Shown: positions 15,126-24,391, counted from the stretch's first letter. The stretch is DNA of 28,826 nucleotides from an uncultured Bacillota bacterium (GCA_958448635.1 CAUDEQ010000020.1:1-28826), one strand, 5' to 3'. Program-made: numbers and translations. Notes: generated by a model not told the origin, from the sequence alone.

Positions 15126-16580
15126 TTATCTTCTGTCGCTTTCCATAAGCTGATTGTACGTTTTTTTGTCCAGTGGATATCTGTACAGGGCTGCCACCGT
15201 TATCATAAAGAACGCCGCCGGAATGATGGTTGTCGAATTTTCTATCCAAATCTGTGCGCAGACCGACTGATGCTGACTGTCGCCGACAAAGCCTGCTCCC
15301 TCCAGTATAATACCCAGAAGCTGCCCACCGATGCCGGCTGCCAACGCTTCAACAAGTCCCTGAAAGGAAACGATGGTCGCCGATCTGTTCCTGCCGTTTG
15401 TTATCCTGTCGTACTCACACACATCGTAGAAAACTCCCGGCATTATCTGCCAGTATACGGAGGTGCCCACCGTCAGGAAAAATGCGTATGCTGCAACCAT
15501 AGCATCCGGCGGCATATCGACGAATCTTACAATACATAGTCCTAAAGCACCCAGTATGTATGCTCCCATGAGCGCAACTCTCCTGTCCGTCAGAGCTATC
15601 AGCTTCCCCACCATCGGAATGCATAGTGCGCTTATCACCGTCCTTGCCAGCATCACAAAGGAAATGTTCACGGCAGACATACCTACATTATATGTAAGGA
15701 AATAAACCATATCCGCCATTATCATCGTATATCCGATCAGAGCAGTAAGACTGGCCGCTATCAGTGTCCTCATGGGCTTCAGCATAGCCACCGATATGTA
15801 CTCCTTTACTATATCTGCAAAGGCTCGGACAAAACTTTTTCTCTCACGCTTGAAGCGGTCACCGGCATGATCGCCATTTCCCTCCGTCCAAAGGCTTTCA
15901 GCCTTATCTCCTCCGGCAGCTGCCACAGGCCTGTCCTTGTGCCTTGCGGCGAAGACTGTCGTAAGATTAGTAACCAGTGTTATGACTCCGAGAATAATAC
16001 CCGTAATGCTCCACGCCTGACCGGTGGAAAAGCCAAAGCTCTCTATAAGCTCCACTATCATAGTCGGCATCACCATAGCGAACATGCTGCCCATCATATT
16101 GAAAAACGAGCCGAAAAGTCTCAGAACAGTTCTGTCGTCATAATCCGATGTATAATCTACACCCAGCGCAAGATACGGTACCACAAAGCCCGTATAGCTG
16201 GTCCAGTACAGCATCAGCAATATACCGTAATATACAGGCTTTATTCCCATTGGCATATGCACGTCCGTAAACAGCAGTATCATTGTCAGCATCAGTGGTA
16301 TGGAGAAGATAAAGATCAGCGGTCTTCTCCTTCCGTATTTCGAGCTAACCTTATCGGCAAAATACCCTATTAGCGGGTTTATAGCAGCATTCCACACCGC
16401 TCCTACCGCTGTTATTGTCCCGGCTATTCCCGGCGAAATGCCTGCAACAGTGGTGAGGAAGAACAGTAGAAATGTTCCGATGAGGCTGTAGCCCACCGCG
16501 TCCCCCATAGATGCTATACCATATCCCAGTTTTTCCCTGAATGTCGTTTTCCCGTTATTCGTTGTCATTGATAGTCTCAT
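15126..16580 (-). CDS. MFS transporter, GPH (glycoside-pentoside-hexuronide:cation) symporter family
   Basis: 484 residues with about 12 membrane segments. The family pattern is clear: KLGYGIASMGDAVGYSLIGT at the N-terminus, and NPLIGYFADKVSSKYGRRRP between helices 2 and 3. A long charged cytoplasmic loop (about residues 220-260) lies mid-protein. GPH members move sugars, glycosides or uronides with Na+ or H+, and several Clostridial members are of unknown specificity. The ATG at 16580 overlaps the stop of a short frame that continues from the upstream gene (ATGA); a second ATG at 16568 is also possible. It is in the DUF6506-like operon. The substrate is not apparent. Confidence 0.87.
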   Translation of the reverse strand: MRLSMTTNNGKTTFREKLGYGIASMGDAVGYSLIGTFLLFFLTTVAGISPGIAGTITAVGAVWNAAINPLIGYFADKVSSKYGRRRPLIFIFSIPLMLTMILLFTDVHMPMGIKPVYYGILLMLYWTSYTGFVVPYLALGVDYTSDYDDRTVLRLFGSFFNMMGSMFAMVMPTMIVELIESFGFSTGQAWSITGIILGVITLVTNLTTVFAARHKDRPVAAAGGDKAESLWTEGNGDHAGDRFKRERKSFVRAFADIVKEYISVAMLKPMRTLIAASLTALIGYTMIMADMVYFLTYNVGMSAVNISFVMLARTVISALCIPMVGKLIALTDRRVALMGAYILGALGLCIVRFVDMPPDAMVAAYAFFLTVGTSVYWQIMPGVFYDVCEYDRITNGRNRSATIVSFQGLVEALAAGIGGQLLGIILEGAGFVGDSQHQSVCAQIWIENSTTIIPAAFFMITVAALYRYPLDKKTYNQLMESDRR

Positions 16581-16677
16581 TCCTCAAGTCTTTTTACATT
16601 GGCTTCCATCTCTTTATCAGCATGCTCCCCATGCTCGCATTTTTCTTCACCACTATGCGCCTGTTTTATATGCGCTA
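16577..16677 (-). pseudogene. Out-of-frame C-terminal extension of the DUF6506-like gene
   Basis: Right after the TAG stop at 16677-16675, a frame reached by a -1 slip (or one added A in the AAA at 16680-16678) stays open to a TGA at 16579-16577. It would add IAHIKQAHSGEEKCEHGEH and then ADKEMEANVKRLEE. The added peptide is charged and rich in His/Cys, and its stop overlaps the symporter start as ATGA, the usual coupled arrangement. This suggests the ancestral protein was about 219 residues and has been shortened by a one-base change, a sequencing error, or a programmed slip. A chance open frame of this length (about 33 codons) cannot be excluded. Confidence 0.45.
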
Positions 16678-17235
16678 TTTGATCCTGCCGGGATCCAGTT
16701 CCCCGCAGGTGCCCACAGGAACGCGGTTTCCCGTAGCCTCCACGATGGCTTCCATGCGAAGCAGATCGAACCAACTGCAAAGCTCGATGAAGTCTATGCG
16801 CTTTTCAACCAGCTTTATGGCCGCCTGCTTTGCCTGCTTCATATCATTTACGAAATTGATCCTCATATCGCAGGATTCACTTCTAAGAACTACCTCGTGA
16901 GGCTTTTCCACCCTTTCATCCATTATTATCACACCGTAATCTCTGAGGGAATCCAGGTGATCCAGCTTTACCATCTCGTCAACGGTGTAGTCTGCATGCC
17001 TTATCTTAACATCGGGGCCGGCCTTTTCCTGAAGCTCTGCAGTTACCTCATCGTCAAAATCACCGCAGAGGTCTATCATATCAAAACCATCTGCTGCCAG
17101 CTTAAGCGCATATTCCTTTCCTGCCTCGATACCATCTACCCCTGCCACCAGATTGTAATTTCCTGCCGACTCAAAGACAGTTGAATACGTCTCAGGTGTT
17201 ACGCCCTCTACGTTTGCTAAAAATGCGAATTTCAT
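16675..17235 (-). CDS. DUF6506-like protein with two tandem copies of the domain
   Basis: 186 residues from the ATG at 17235, chosen because GGAGG sits 5 bases upstream; the longer frame to 17382 runs through the promoter and is not credible. The two halves are homologous. The first has a stretch from MKFAFLANVEG to FDMIDLCGDFDDEV, the second from DYGVIIMDERVEKPHE to IDFIELCSWFDLLRMEAIVE. Each contains AxKLAxDG/AIKLVEKR followed by the (I/D)xLCG/SxF strand-loop and ends in a glycine-containing strand (VPVGTCG). I match this to the small DUF6506 family from memory; its function is not known. No signal peptide or membrane segment. It is the first gene of the operon with the GPH symporter, possibly a small-molecule binding or isomerising protein. 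Confidence 0.6.
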   Translation of the reverse strand: MKFAFLANVEGVTPETYSTVFESAGNYNLVAGVDGIEAGKEYALKLAADGFDMIDLCGDFDDEVTAELQEKAGPDVKIRHADYTVDEMVKLDHLDSLRDYGVIIMDERVEKPHEVVLRSESCDMRINFVNDMKQAKQAAIKLVEKRIDFIELCSWFDLLRMEAIVEATGNRVPVGTCGELDPGRIK

Positions 17236-17332
17236 TGTTTCCTCCTCTGACAGCATCCCCATCTGTACGGATGCTCCGAATGTAGCTTTTTTATCTTCTG
17301 CCGTCATGATGACATTTTGCAGCAGTAATAAT

Positions 17333-17361
17333 ATTATAGATAATAATCCTGTAAATGGCAA
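17333..17361 (-). promoter_or_regulatory. Sigma-A promoter of the DUF6506-like/symporter operon
   Basis: On the minus strand TTGCCA (17361-17356) and TATAAT (17338-17333) are 17 bp apart. The leader is about 90 bases and contains an 11-bp palindrome GTCATCATGAC (17313-17303) about 20-30 bases downstream of the -10, a possible operator, and a small GCATCC/GGATGC hairpin before the start codon. Confidence 0.8.
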
Positions 17362-17422
17362 TTTGTATTTCTTAAAGCACAAATGTGACGATCATCTTCA
17401 CAACAAACATACATTGCCTCTA

Positions 17423-17451
17423 TTGCCCGCATCGGTTAATTCTAGTATAAT
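17423..17451 (+). promoter_or_regulatory. Sigma-A promoter of the SEDS/PBP operon
   Basis: TTGCCC (17423-17428) and TATAAT (17446-17451) are separated by exactly 17 bp, 30 bases before the FHA-SEDS start codon. It is divergent from the DUF6506-like operon promoter. Confidence 0.82.
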
Positions 17452-17481
17452 TTAATTTAACGACGAGATAAGGAGACAGCC

Positions 17482-19527
17482 ATGGATTTTATCACGCGCA
17501 CCATATCCAATATGGGCAACATGGATTTTACAACGGTGGCAAGATGGGTCTTCATGATCCTTGCACTGTTCATACTGGCAAGACAGATACGCTCACTCAT
17601 ACAGGTACGAAATCCTTCTGAGATATGGGCTCATTTAAGCTGCCCCGACGGAAGCAATGTTCCCCTCACACACTGGGAAAACCTCATTGGCAGAGGCCGT
17701 GGCTGCGACATAATACTGAACCTCAAGAGCGTTTCACGAAGCCATGCCACATTAATAAGGGATTCAGAAGGAGTCTGGAAATTCAACGATCTCAATTCCA
17801 AAAACGGCTCTGCCATCAACGGCGTGCCTGTGAACGGACCTACCGTTCTGAAGGGAGGCGACGTCCTCACCATAGGCGGTGCAGACTTCAGCCTCTACCC
17901 GGTCAGCCTTCAGGAGCGCATGCAGAACATCGAAAAGAGAAAGAGCAGAACAAGATCCCTTTCTCCGTGGCCATCGTTGGTCGCTCTGACATTGTTCCAG
18001 TTCCTGACCGTTATCCAGTTCAACTTCTCTCTTGGAGAAGAATGCCCCGACTCCCTTTCTGTAGCTTTCGGGCTTATCTCCATTCTGATGTGGGCATACG
18101 TCATAGTCATGCGCATGTTCAAGAGAGTGGGTTTCGAGATGGAAATAATAGCATTTTTCCTTTCGACACTGAGCCTTGCCGTCACAGCGTCAGCTTATCC
18201 CGGCAGTGTACTGAAGCAGGCAATATGCGTATGCCTGGGCGTCGGCCTGTTCTTCGGGCTATGCTGGTATCTGCGCGATCTCAACAGAACCAAGAAAATA
18301 ACATACATCATAATAGGAGCCAGCGTTGTTCTGCTGGCCGCCAATCTCATTCTGGGCACCACAAAATTCGGCTCCACCAACTGGCTTTCCATAGCCGGCT
18401 TTTCATTCCAGCCGTCTGAGCTGGTTAAAATAGCCTTTATCTTCGTGGGAGCTGCGACGTTGGATGAACTGCAGCAGAGACGCAACCTTACTGTTTTCAT
18501 GCTCTTTTCTGTCTTCTGCCTGGGATGCCTGGCAATAATGGGTGATTTCGGTACGGCCATGATATTCTTCGTGACCTTCCTCATCATATCGTTTCTGCGA
18601 AGCGGAGATTTCTCCAAACTTATTCTCACAGTCGGCGCAGCAGGTCTGATGGGTCTGATGGTACTGCGCTTCAAACCGTACATCGCTACGCGTTTTGAAA
18701 CATGGGGGCACGTCTGGGAGGACCCCACAGACGGCGGCTTCCAACAGGTGCAGACCATGACTTCCGCTGCCAGCGGAGGGCTTCCGGGACTGGGTGCAGG
18801 TGAAGGTAATCTCAGCGATGTGGGCGCTGCCGCCACAGATCTGGTCTTCGGAATCCTGGCCGAGGAATGGGGGCTTGTCATCGCTGTTCTGGCTGTCATC
18901 TGCATCATAACGTTGGGAGTTTTCGCAGTACGTTCAATCATCGCAGGCAGATCCACATACTACAGCATCGCAGCATGTTCGGCAACATCGCTGTTCATAT
19001 TCCAGACCATACTGAACGTGTTCGGCTCGGTGGATCTTCTGCCTCTTACAGGCGTCACATTTCCTTTCGTATCTGCCGGTGGCACCAGCATGATAGCCTC
19101 ATGGGGGCTTCTGGCGTTTCTAAAGGCCGCCGACACACGACAGAATGCCAGCTTTGCAATACGTCTGGATAAAAGGGGAGATTTCGATGAATATGAGGAA
19201 TACGAAGATGAACTAGGCGGCGAAGGCTATTACGATGCTGCTGAATTCATGAGAGAGCTGGACAGAATGCATCCTCAGAAAAAGCAGCCGGCTCCTAAGC
19301 CGACATCCAGGAGCAAAAGAAACACCAAAGTCAACAAGCGGGCTGACAACAAGAAAACGTCAAGCAAGGATACCATTGTCAGAGACCGAAAGGATGATTC
19401 CCGCAGTCGATCCATCAAATATCAGGATTTCGACAGCTTCCTTGATGAAAACATACAGAACAACGAAAAGGATCAGCCTTATGATCCTCTCACACTTGAT
19501 GATCTTTTCGGAGGAGATAAGAAATGA
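17482..19527 (+). CDS. FHA-domain SEDS-family peptidoglycan glycosyltransferase (FtsW/RodA/SpoVE-like)
   Basis: 681 residues in four parts: an N-terminal hydrophobic segment (about 20-36); an FHA domain (about 64-140) with GRGRGCDI, the RSHA motif (SVSRSHATLI) and the SKNGSAING loop; a polytopic SEDS domain (about 165-560); and a charged tail (about 560-681) with an acidic part followed by a Lys/Arg/Ser-rich part. SEDS hallmarks are KIAFIFVGA, the catalytic-region Asp in AATDLVFGILAEEWGL, and PFVSAGGTSMI near the C-terminus. SEDS proteins polymerise lipid II with a class B PBP partner, which is the next gene and overlaps this one (ATGA). The FHA domain should bind phosphothreonine peptides, so Ser/Thr kinase control is likely. 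AAGGAG precedes the ATG. Domain fusions of this kind are known in Clostridia. Confidence 0.92.
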   Translation: MDFITRTISNMGNMDFTTVARWVFMILALFILARQIRSLIQVRNPSEIWAHLSCPDGSNVPLTHWENLIGRGRGCDIILNLKSVSRSHATLIRDSEGVWKFNDLNSKNGSAINGVPVNGPTVLKGGDVLTIGGADFSLYPVSLQERMQNIEKRKSRTRSLSPWPSLVALTLFQFLTVIQFNFSLGEECPDSLSVAFGLISILMWAYVIVMRMFKRVGFEMEIIAFFLSTLSLAVTASAYPGSVLKQAICVCLGVGLFFGLCWYLRDLNRTKKITYIIIGASVVLLAANLILGTTKFGSTNWLSIAGFSFQPSELVKIAFIFVGAATLDELQQRRNLTVFMLFSVFCLGCLAIMGDFGTAMIFFVTFLIISFLRSGDFSKLILTVGAAGLMGLMVLRFKPYIATRFETWGHVWEDPTDGGFQQVQTMTSAASGGLPGLGAGEGNLSDVGAAATDLVFGILAEEWGLVIAVLAVICIITLGVFAVRSIIAGRSTYYSIAACSATSLFIFQTILNVFGSVDLLPLTGVTFPFVSAGGTSMIASWGLLAFLKAADTRQNASFAIRLDKRGDFDEYEEYEDELGGEGYYDAAEFMRELDRMHPQKKQPAPKPTSRSKRNTKVNKRADNKKTSSKDTIVRDRKDDSRSRSIKYQDFDSFLDENIQNNEKDQPYDPLTLDDLFGGDKK

Positions 19528-20885
19528 AGAAAATAGAAAAGCGTGCGTTGATGTGCCTGCTTCTGGCTCTTGTCCTCTTCGCAGGATCGGGAGTCTTTTG
19601 TTACAGGTATTATACACATGGGGATGACTGGGCCTCCTACGAGGGCAACAGAGATGTATATGCCGACGGCGATCTTGCAAAGGGTGCAGTCTATGATACC
19701 AACGGCGTTCTGCTGATGAAAAACTCTCCGGAGGGCACTACATACAATGAAAGCGCCTCCATACGAACTGCCCTGATGCACATCACCGGTGACAGGGATA
19801 ACAATGTCACAACAGGCGCCAACCGTGCCTTTACCGACGAGCTTATAGGATACGATTTTATCAACGGAGTCTACTCTCTCAACAACGAAGGGGAGAGCAT
19901 CTCTCTGACGCTGGACTCCGAAATATGCGCTGTTGCATACGAAGCTCTGGGCGGCCGCAATGGAACCATAGGCGTATATAACTACGAAACGGGAGAAATC
20001 ATATGTATGGTTAGCGCTCCCAGCTACGACCCGGACAATCCGCCTTCCGTCCCAGAGGAAGGCTCATACATCAACAGATTCACTTCTGCCACCTTCGTTC
20101 CCGGCTCCATATTCAAGCTGGTAACTTCTGCCGCCTCCATAGAGACGCTGAGCGATGCATATACATGGCAGGTTAACTGCACCGGCTCCGTGGATTACGG
20201 CCATGGAGACAAGGTAACTGATTTGTCGGTTCATGGAACGGTGGATCTGAAAAAGGCTCTCCGGCACTCCTGCAACTGCTACTTCGCCAGACTTTCCGAA
20301 AAGCTGGGTCCGGGGCAGCTTGAGGTATATACGGAAAAGCTGGGGCTCAACAAATCCATAGATATCAACGGCATAAAAACAGCCAAGGGTACATTTGACT
20401 ATCCCGAAAGCGGAGTAGGGCTGGCATGGACAGGTATAGGACAATGGCACGATATGGTAAATCCATGCTCCATGATGGTATACATGGGTGCCATCGCCAA
20501 CGATGGTAAGGCAGTTATGCCTTATATAATAAAGCCTTCATCCACCATTGGGGAAAAGGTCAAGGAAATCTCAACAAAAGAGCTGAACCTGAGAACAGAG
20601 AAAATGATAGAGTCTGCCACCGCTGCATCTCTGACGGATATGATGGCCAACAACATATCATCCACGTCCACGGCGAACATATTCTCAGGAATAGATAACG
20701 TATGCGGCAAATCCGGAACTGCCGAGGTCGGCGGAGGCAAGAGACCCAACGCATGGTTCGTGGGCTTTCTGGATGATCCCGAAAATCCATATGCTTTTGT
20801 CTCCCTCGTAGAAAACGGCGGATTCGGCTCCAGCGTTGCAGGCTCCGCAGTCAGCGAAGTATTAAGGGCTATCGTCAACCGATAG
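19524..20885 (+). CDS. Class B penicillin-binding protein (D,D-transpeptidase)
   Basis: 453 residues with one N-terminal membrane segment (about 8-26) and a short non-catalytic linker. The transpeptidase domain has the three motifs SxxK (GSIFK, Ser195, Lys198), SxN (SCN, 249-251) and KSGT (396-399). It is on the short side for class B PBPs and lacks a large pedestal domain, like the PBPs paired with SEDS proteins in Actinobacteria and Clostridia (PbpA-type). It cross-links strands made by the SEDS partner whose gene it overlaps by 4 bp; GGAGG precedes the ATG. Whether the pair serves division, elongation or sporulation is not evident. Confidence 0.92.
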   Translation: MKKIEKRALMCLLLALVLFAGSGVFCYRYYTHGDDWASYEGNRDVYADGDLAKGAVYDTNGVLLMKNSPEGTTYNESASIRTALMHITGDRDNNVTTGANRAFTDELIGYDFINGVYSLNNEGESISLTLDSEICAVAYEALGGRNGTIGVYNYETGEIICMVSAPSYDPDNPPSVPEEGSYINRFTSATFVPGSIFKLVTSAASIETLSDAYTWQVNCTGSVDYGHGDKVTDLSVHGTVDLKKALRHSCNCYFARLSEKLGPGQLEVYTEKLGLNKSIDINGIKTAKGTFDYPESGVGLAWTGIGQWHDMVNPCSMMVYMGAIANDGKAVMPYIIKPSSTIGEKVKEISTKELNLRTEKMIESATAASLTDMMANNISSTSTANIFSGIDNVCGKSGTAEVGGGKRPNAWFVGFLDDPENPYAFVSLVENGGFGSSVAGSAVSEVLRAIVNR

Positions 20886-20890
20886 CCCTT
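20864..20890. terminator. Strong hairpin spanning the PBP stop codon
   Basis: AAGGGCTATCG (20864-20874), loop TCAAC, CGATAGCCCTT (20880-20890): an 11-bp perfect stem that includes the PBP stop codon, in the 15-bp gap to the convergent kdpE gene. Neither side is followed by a U-run, so it may be a 3' end stabiliser or a weak bidirectional terminator. Confidence 0.55.
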
Positions 20891-20900
20891 GCCGTATATC

Positions 20901-21602
20901 TTATTCAACCTTCATCATTCTGTATCCTACACCGATGTGCGTCTGTATGTACTGCGGTGAGTCGTGATCCTTTTCAAGCTTCTTTCGCAGCGTTGCCATG
21001 AATACACGCAGTGAAGCTATGTCGTTTTCCCATCCGTTTCCCCATATGCTGCGCATTATATACGTATGAGTCAGCACCTTTCCCACATTCCTGCACAGCA
21101 GGCACAGCAGCTTATACTCGATGGGCGTAAGATGCAGCTCTTCGTCCCCCATATATGCGCAGCCTGCAGCATAGTCCACGTGCAGCTTTCCATTTGTAAA
21201 GGTAGAGGCATCGGCCGAAGACTCGCTCCGCATCATGGTCAGCCTTCTCTGAGTAACTCTCAGCCGAGCCAGCAGCTCCTCCACTGAAAAAGGCTTCGTC
21301 AGGTAATCGTCAGCGCCTGCATCCAACGCCTCGATCTTATCATTATCCTCATTTCTTGCGCTTATGACTATTATAGGAACGTTGGACCATGAGCGTATCT
21401 TTTCTATAACCTCTATTCCTCCTATGTCAGGCAGTCCCAGATCCAACAGTATGATGTCGGGATTATGAGAAGAGGCTTCAAGGATCGCCTCCTGCCCGCC
21501 CGGAGCCACTATATAGCGGTAATCGTGAGCTTTTAATGTTGTCGTCAGCAAATTCCTTACAGATGTATCATCCTCTACTACCAGTATCAATACCTTATTC
21601 AT
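20901..21602 (-). CDS. kdpE: Response regulator KdpE
   Basis: 233 residues: receiver domain with phospho-acceptor Asp54 (ILLDLGLPD), VISARNED and DDYLTKPFSVEELLAR, then an OmpR-type winged helix ending RVFMATLRKKLEKD and IQTHIGVGYRM. The IEYKLLCLLCRNVGKVLTH block is typical of KdpE. Its ATG lies inside the end of kdpD (8-bp overlap), so it is translated from the kdpD transcript. It normally activates kdpFABC under K+ limitation or turgor stress, but no pump genes are in this window. Confidence 0.92.
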   Translation of the reverse strand: MNKVLILVVEDDTSVRNLLTTTLKAHDYRYIVAPGGQEAILEASSHNPDIILLDLGLPDIGGIEVIEKIRSWSNVPIIVISARNEDNDKIEALDAGADDYLTKPFSVEELLARLRVTQRRLTMMRSESSADASTFTNGKLHVDYAAGCAYMGDEELHLTPIEYKLLCLLCRNVGKVLTHTYIMRSIWGNGWENDIASLRVFMATLRKKLEKDHDSPQYIQTHIGVGYRMMKVE

Positions 21603-24300
21603 GGATCTGCACCTCCCCTGAAATCAATGTGAATGTGAATACCGTGCCATGCGGCATGTTGTCTTCTACCGTTATCTCGCCTCCATGGGCATTGATGATA
21701 GATTTACACAGCGACAGCCCTAGCCCCAGGCTTCGCCGGCTGTCAACGATCTTATTGGCGCCGCTGTAAAACATGTCGAATATCCGCGGTTTCATTTCAT
21801 CCGAAATACCTTGGCCGTCATCTGCGATGGAAACGACTGCCTTATCCCCCTGCTTTCTCGTCCGAATCACTATGTTGGAGCCCTCAGGAGTATATTTTAT
21901 GGCGTTGTCCACGATATTAATTATAACCTGAACTACAAGCCGGGCATCCATCTTGGCCAGCAAAAGCTCCTCCTCGTTCTCCACGATGATATTGTGTTCC
22001 ACGCTCTTCCTGTTTATATGGCGAAGAGCTTCATCTATAACATCCTCCACCAGATCGGTGGACATGCGTATGTTGAGCCTGCCCTCCTCTATTCGCGTCA
22101 CCGTCAACAGGTTTTCCACCAGATTGATAAGCCAGTTGGCATCATCATATATATCCGAATAAAGCTGCTTTTTAGTGTCGTCATCAAAAAAGGTCCCATT
22201 GGACAGCAGATTGCTGGCATTTCCGGAGATGGATGTCAGCGGCGTTCTAAGGTCGTGGGAAATAGCCCGAAGCAGATTTGCCCTAAGCTGCTCGCTCCTT
22301 GCCAACATGGCCACCTCCTCCTTTTCCCGACGGTTCTTCTCGTTTTCCAGCGCCAGAGCACACTCGCCCAATATGGATAGCAGTATACTGTTTTCAAAGG
22401 AATCCAGCGGCTGTTCCTTTATGACGATCCCTACAACTCCATGTACATTGTCATTTACTCTTACCGCCATGTAAAGGCAGCCGGTGTCAGGCAGGGTTTC
22501 CGTCGTTGCCCCGGCTCGCTTGTTGTTCCTCATTACCCACTCCGCAACTGCTCTTTCCGCCTCAGAAAGATACTTGTCGTCAAGAGCTGAGTGTGTAGCC
22601 GGAAATATATGCGCCTTCTCCATCTGCTCTCCATCAACAGGATAAAATATGATATCCTTCTTCAGCAGCTTGATCAGCTGCCTTGCTGTAGCTGATATTA
22701 TTCCGCTCCTATCCTCTGCCTTCTGCAGATATCTGTTGGTCTCGAAAAGCACCTTCGTACGATAGGCGGCCTGTGCCGACTGCTTCACGCTGTTTTTAAG
22801 CTGTATGGCAAAGGTTCCCGTCAGCAGCGCCACCAGGAACATTACCAGAAATGTTATGGGGTATCCCTGATCGTATGCTCTGAAGGTAAACTGAGGCTCG
22901 ATGAACAGGAAGTTGAACGCCAAAACGCTCAGAACCGACGAAATCAGACTGTAGATCTGATGCGTCGTCACAACAGATGTTATCAACACTCCCAGCACAT
23001 ATACCATGATGATATTGGATTCGTCGAATCCCAAATTGCTGAAAAAATAACCTATAAGTCCCGACGCTACCAGAATAATGAAACATTTCAGGATATCGGT
23101 AATGGAAAAGGCGACCAAATCTTTCTTCTTTACTCTTTTCACCCGGTATGCCGATGTGCTCAGAGGCAAATCGGGAATGATTTGTACATCCAGATTCGGG
23201 GCATTGGCGATGAGCCTCTCCGTTAAAGACGATTTACCCAGAATCCTCCGATTCAGTGCGGAGCTGCGCCCCACCACGACCTTGGAAACACCTGATATCC
23301 TGGCAAACTGGGCTATCTGAAAGGGTACATCCTCTCCGTATACAGTTTCCACCTCGGCTCCGAGCTGCTCTGCAAGGCGCATGTTTGAACGCAGCGCTCG
23401 TCTTTCCTCCGATGTTGCCTGCAATGAAAAATCAGGTGTTTCTACAAACAGTGCCGTAAAATCACCTTTGAGGGCCTTTGCCATTCTGGCTGCAGCGCGT
23501 ATTATCTTGGCGTTTGACGCAGACTCCGACAGACACACCAGTATATGTTCATCAGTGTAATATTCGCCTTCATTTTTGAGCCTTGCGCTTTCAGTAAGTA
23601 TGCTGACTCTGTCTGCACATCGTCTCAGAGCAATCTCCCTGAGAGCAGTTAAGTTCGCCACGGTAAAGAAGTTTTCCGTAGCTTGTCTTGTCTGCGTTTC
23701 GCTGTAAACCTCGCCCCTGTTCAGCCTGTCTATCAGCTCCTGAGGCTCGATATCCACAAGCTCAACCTGATCTGCATCATCAAATATATAATCGGGAATT
23801 CTTTCTCGCACAGAGATTCCTGTAATGGACGCCACCATATCATTAAGGCTTTCAATATGCTGCACATTGACGGTGGTATAGACATCTATCCCTGCATTCA
23901 GAAGCTCCTTGATATCCTGATATCTCTTTCTGTGACGGCAACCCTCTCCATTGGTATGAGCCAGCTCGTCCACGAGAATCAGCTGCGGCTTTCTGGCGAG
24001 AGCAGCCTCTATATCGAATTCGTGAAGGGTAATGCCATTGTACTCTATATCCAGTGTGGACAGCCTTTCCAGCCCCGTTAAAAGCGCAGCCGTTTTCGGT
24101 CTGGCATGAGGCTCAATATATCCTGCCACCACATCCGTTCCCTTATGTCTTGCCACATGAGCTGCCTTAAGCATCGCATATGTCTTGCCTACACCGGCAG
24201 CATATCCGAAAAAAATCTTTAAACGTCCCTTCATCTTTTTCTCCGTTCCCCTGTTGATCTCTTCAAGTATATGTTCCGGACTCTGCCTGTAATCATCCAT
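21595..24300 (-). CDS. kdpD: Sensor histidine kinase KdpD
   Basis: 901 residues from the ATG at 24300, fixed by TAGGAGG 7 bases upstream; a longer reading to 24354 would skip this site. The N-terminal KdpD domain has Walker A GYAAGVGKT (32-40), Walker B LILVDELAHTN (107-117) and VNVQHIESLND. A USP-like domain (about 250-380, with VVVGRSS) follows, then four membrane segments (about 405-500), a GAF-like region, His682 in RAISHDLRTPLTSISGNA, and an ATPase domain with VDNAIKYTPEGSN and SLGLGLSLCK. It senses K+ and ionic strength, and possibly c-di-AMP through the USP domain, as is known in other Firmicutes. It has its own promoter. Confidence 0.95.
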   Translation of the reverse strand: MDDYRQSPEHILEEINRGTEKKMKGRLKIFFGYAAGVGKTYAMLKAAHVARHKGTDVVAGYIEPHARPKTAALLTGLERLSTLDIEYNGITLHEFDIEAALARKPQLILVDELAHTNGEGCRHRKRYQDIKELLNAGIDVYTTVNVQHIESLNDMVASITGISVRERIPDYIFDDADQVELVDIEPQELIDRLNRGEVYSETQTRQATENFFTVANLTALREIALRRCADRVSILTESARLKNEGEYYTDEHILVCLSESASNAKIIRAAARMAKALKGDFTALFVETPDFSLQATSEERRALRSNMRLAEQLGAEVETVYGEDVPFQIAQFARISGVSKVVVGRSSALNRRILGKSSLTERLIANAPNLDVQIIPDLPLSTSAYRVKRVKKKDLVAFSITDILKCFIILVASGLIGYFFSNLGFDESNIIMVYVLGVLITSVVTTHQIYSLISSVLSVLAFNFLFIEPQFTFRAYDQGYPITFLVMFLVALLTGTFAIQLKNSVKQSAQAAYRTKVLFETNRYLQKAEDRSGIISATARQLIKLLKKDIIFYPVDGEQMEKAHIFPATHSALDDKYLSEAERAVAEWVMRNNKRAGATTETLPDTGCLYMAVRVNDNVHGVVGIVIKEQPLDSFENSILLSILGECALALENEKNRREKEEVAMLARSEQLRANLLRAISHDLRTPLTSISGNASNLLSNGTFFDDDTKKQLYSDIYDDANWLINLVENLLTVTRIEEGRLNIRMSTDLVEDVIDEALRHINRKSVEHNIIVENEEELLLAKMDARLVVQVIINIVDNAIKYTPEGSNIVIRTRKQGDKAVVSIADDGQGISDEMKPRIFDMFYSGANKIVDSRRSLGLGLSLCKSIINAHGGEITVEDNMPHGTVFTFTLISGEVQIHE

Positions 24301-24391
24301 ACGAATGCCTCCTATACAGAAAATACCTGTGCATGAACTGATCAGTGATGTCAAATGCTTTTACCGTTTGCCGTATACATATGACATAAAG

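Noticed and set aside
17236..17382. Longer N-terminus for the DUF6506-like protein that would look like a signal peptide
   Set aside because: It runs through the -35 and -10 boxes of the operon promoter, and a strong ribosome binding site fixes the start at 17235.
24301..24354. Longer KdpD N-terminus
   Set aside because: The AGGAGG site lies directly before the ATG at 24300, and KdpD proteins start close to this point.
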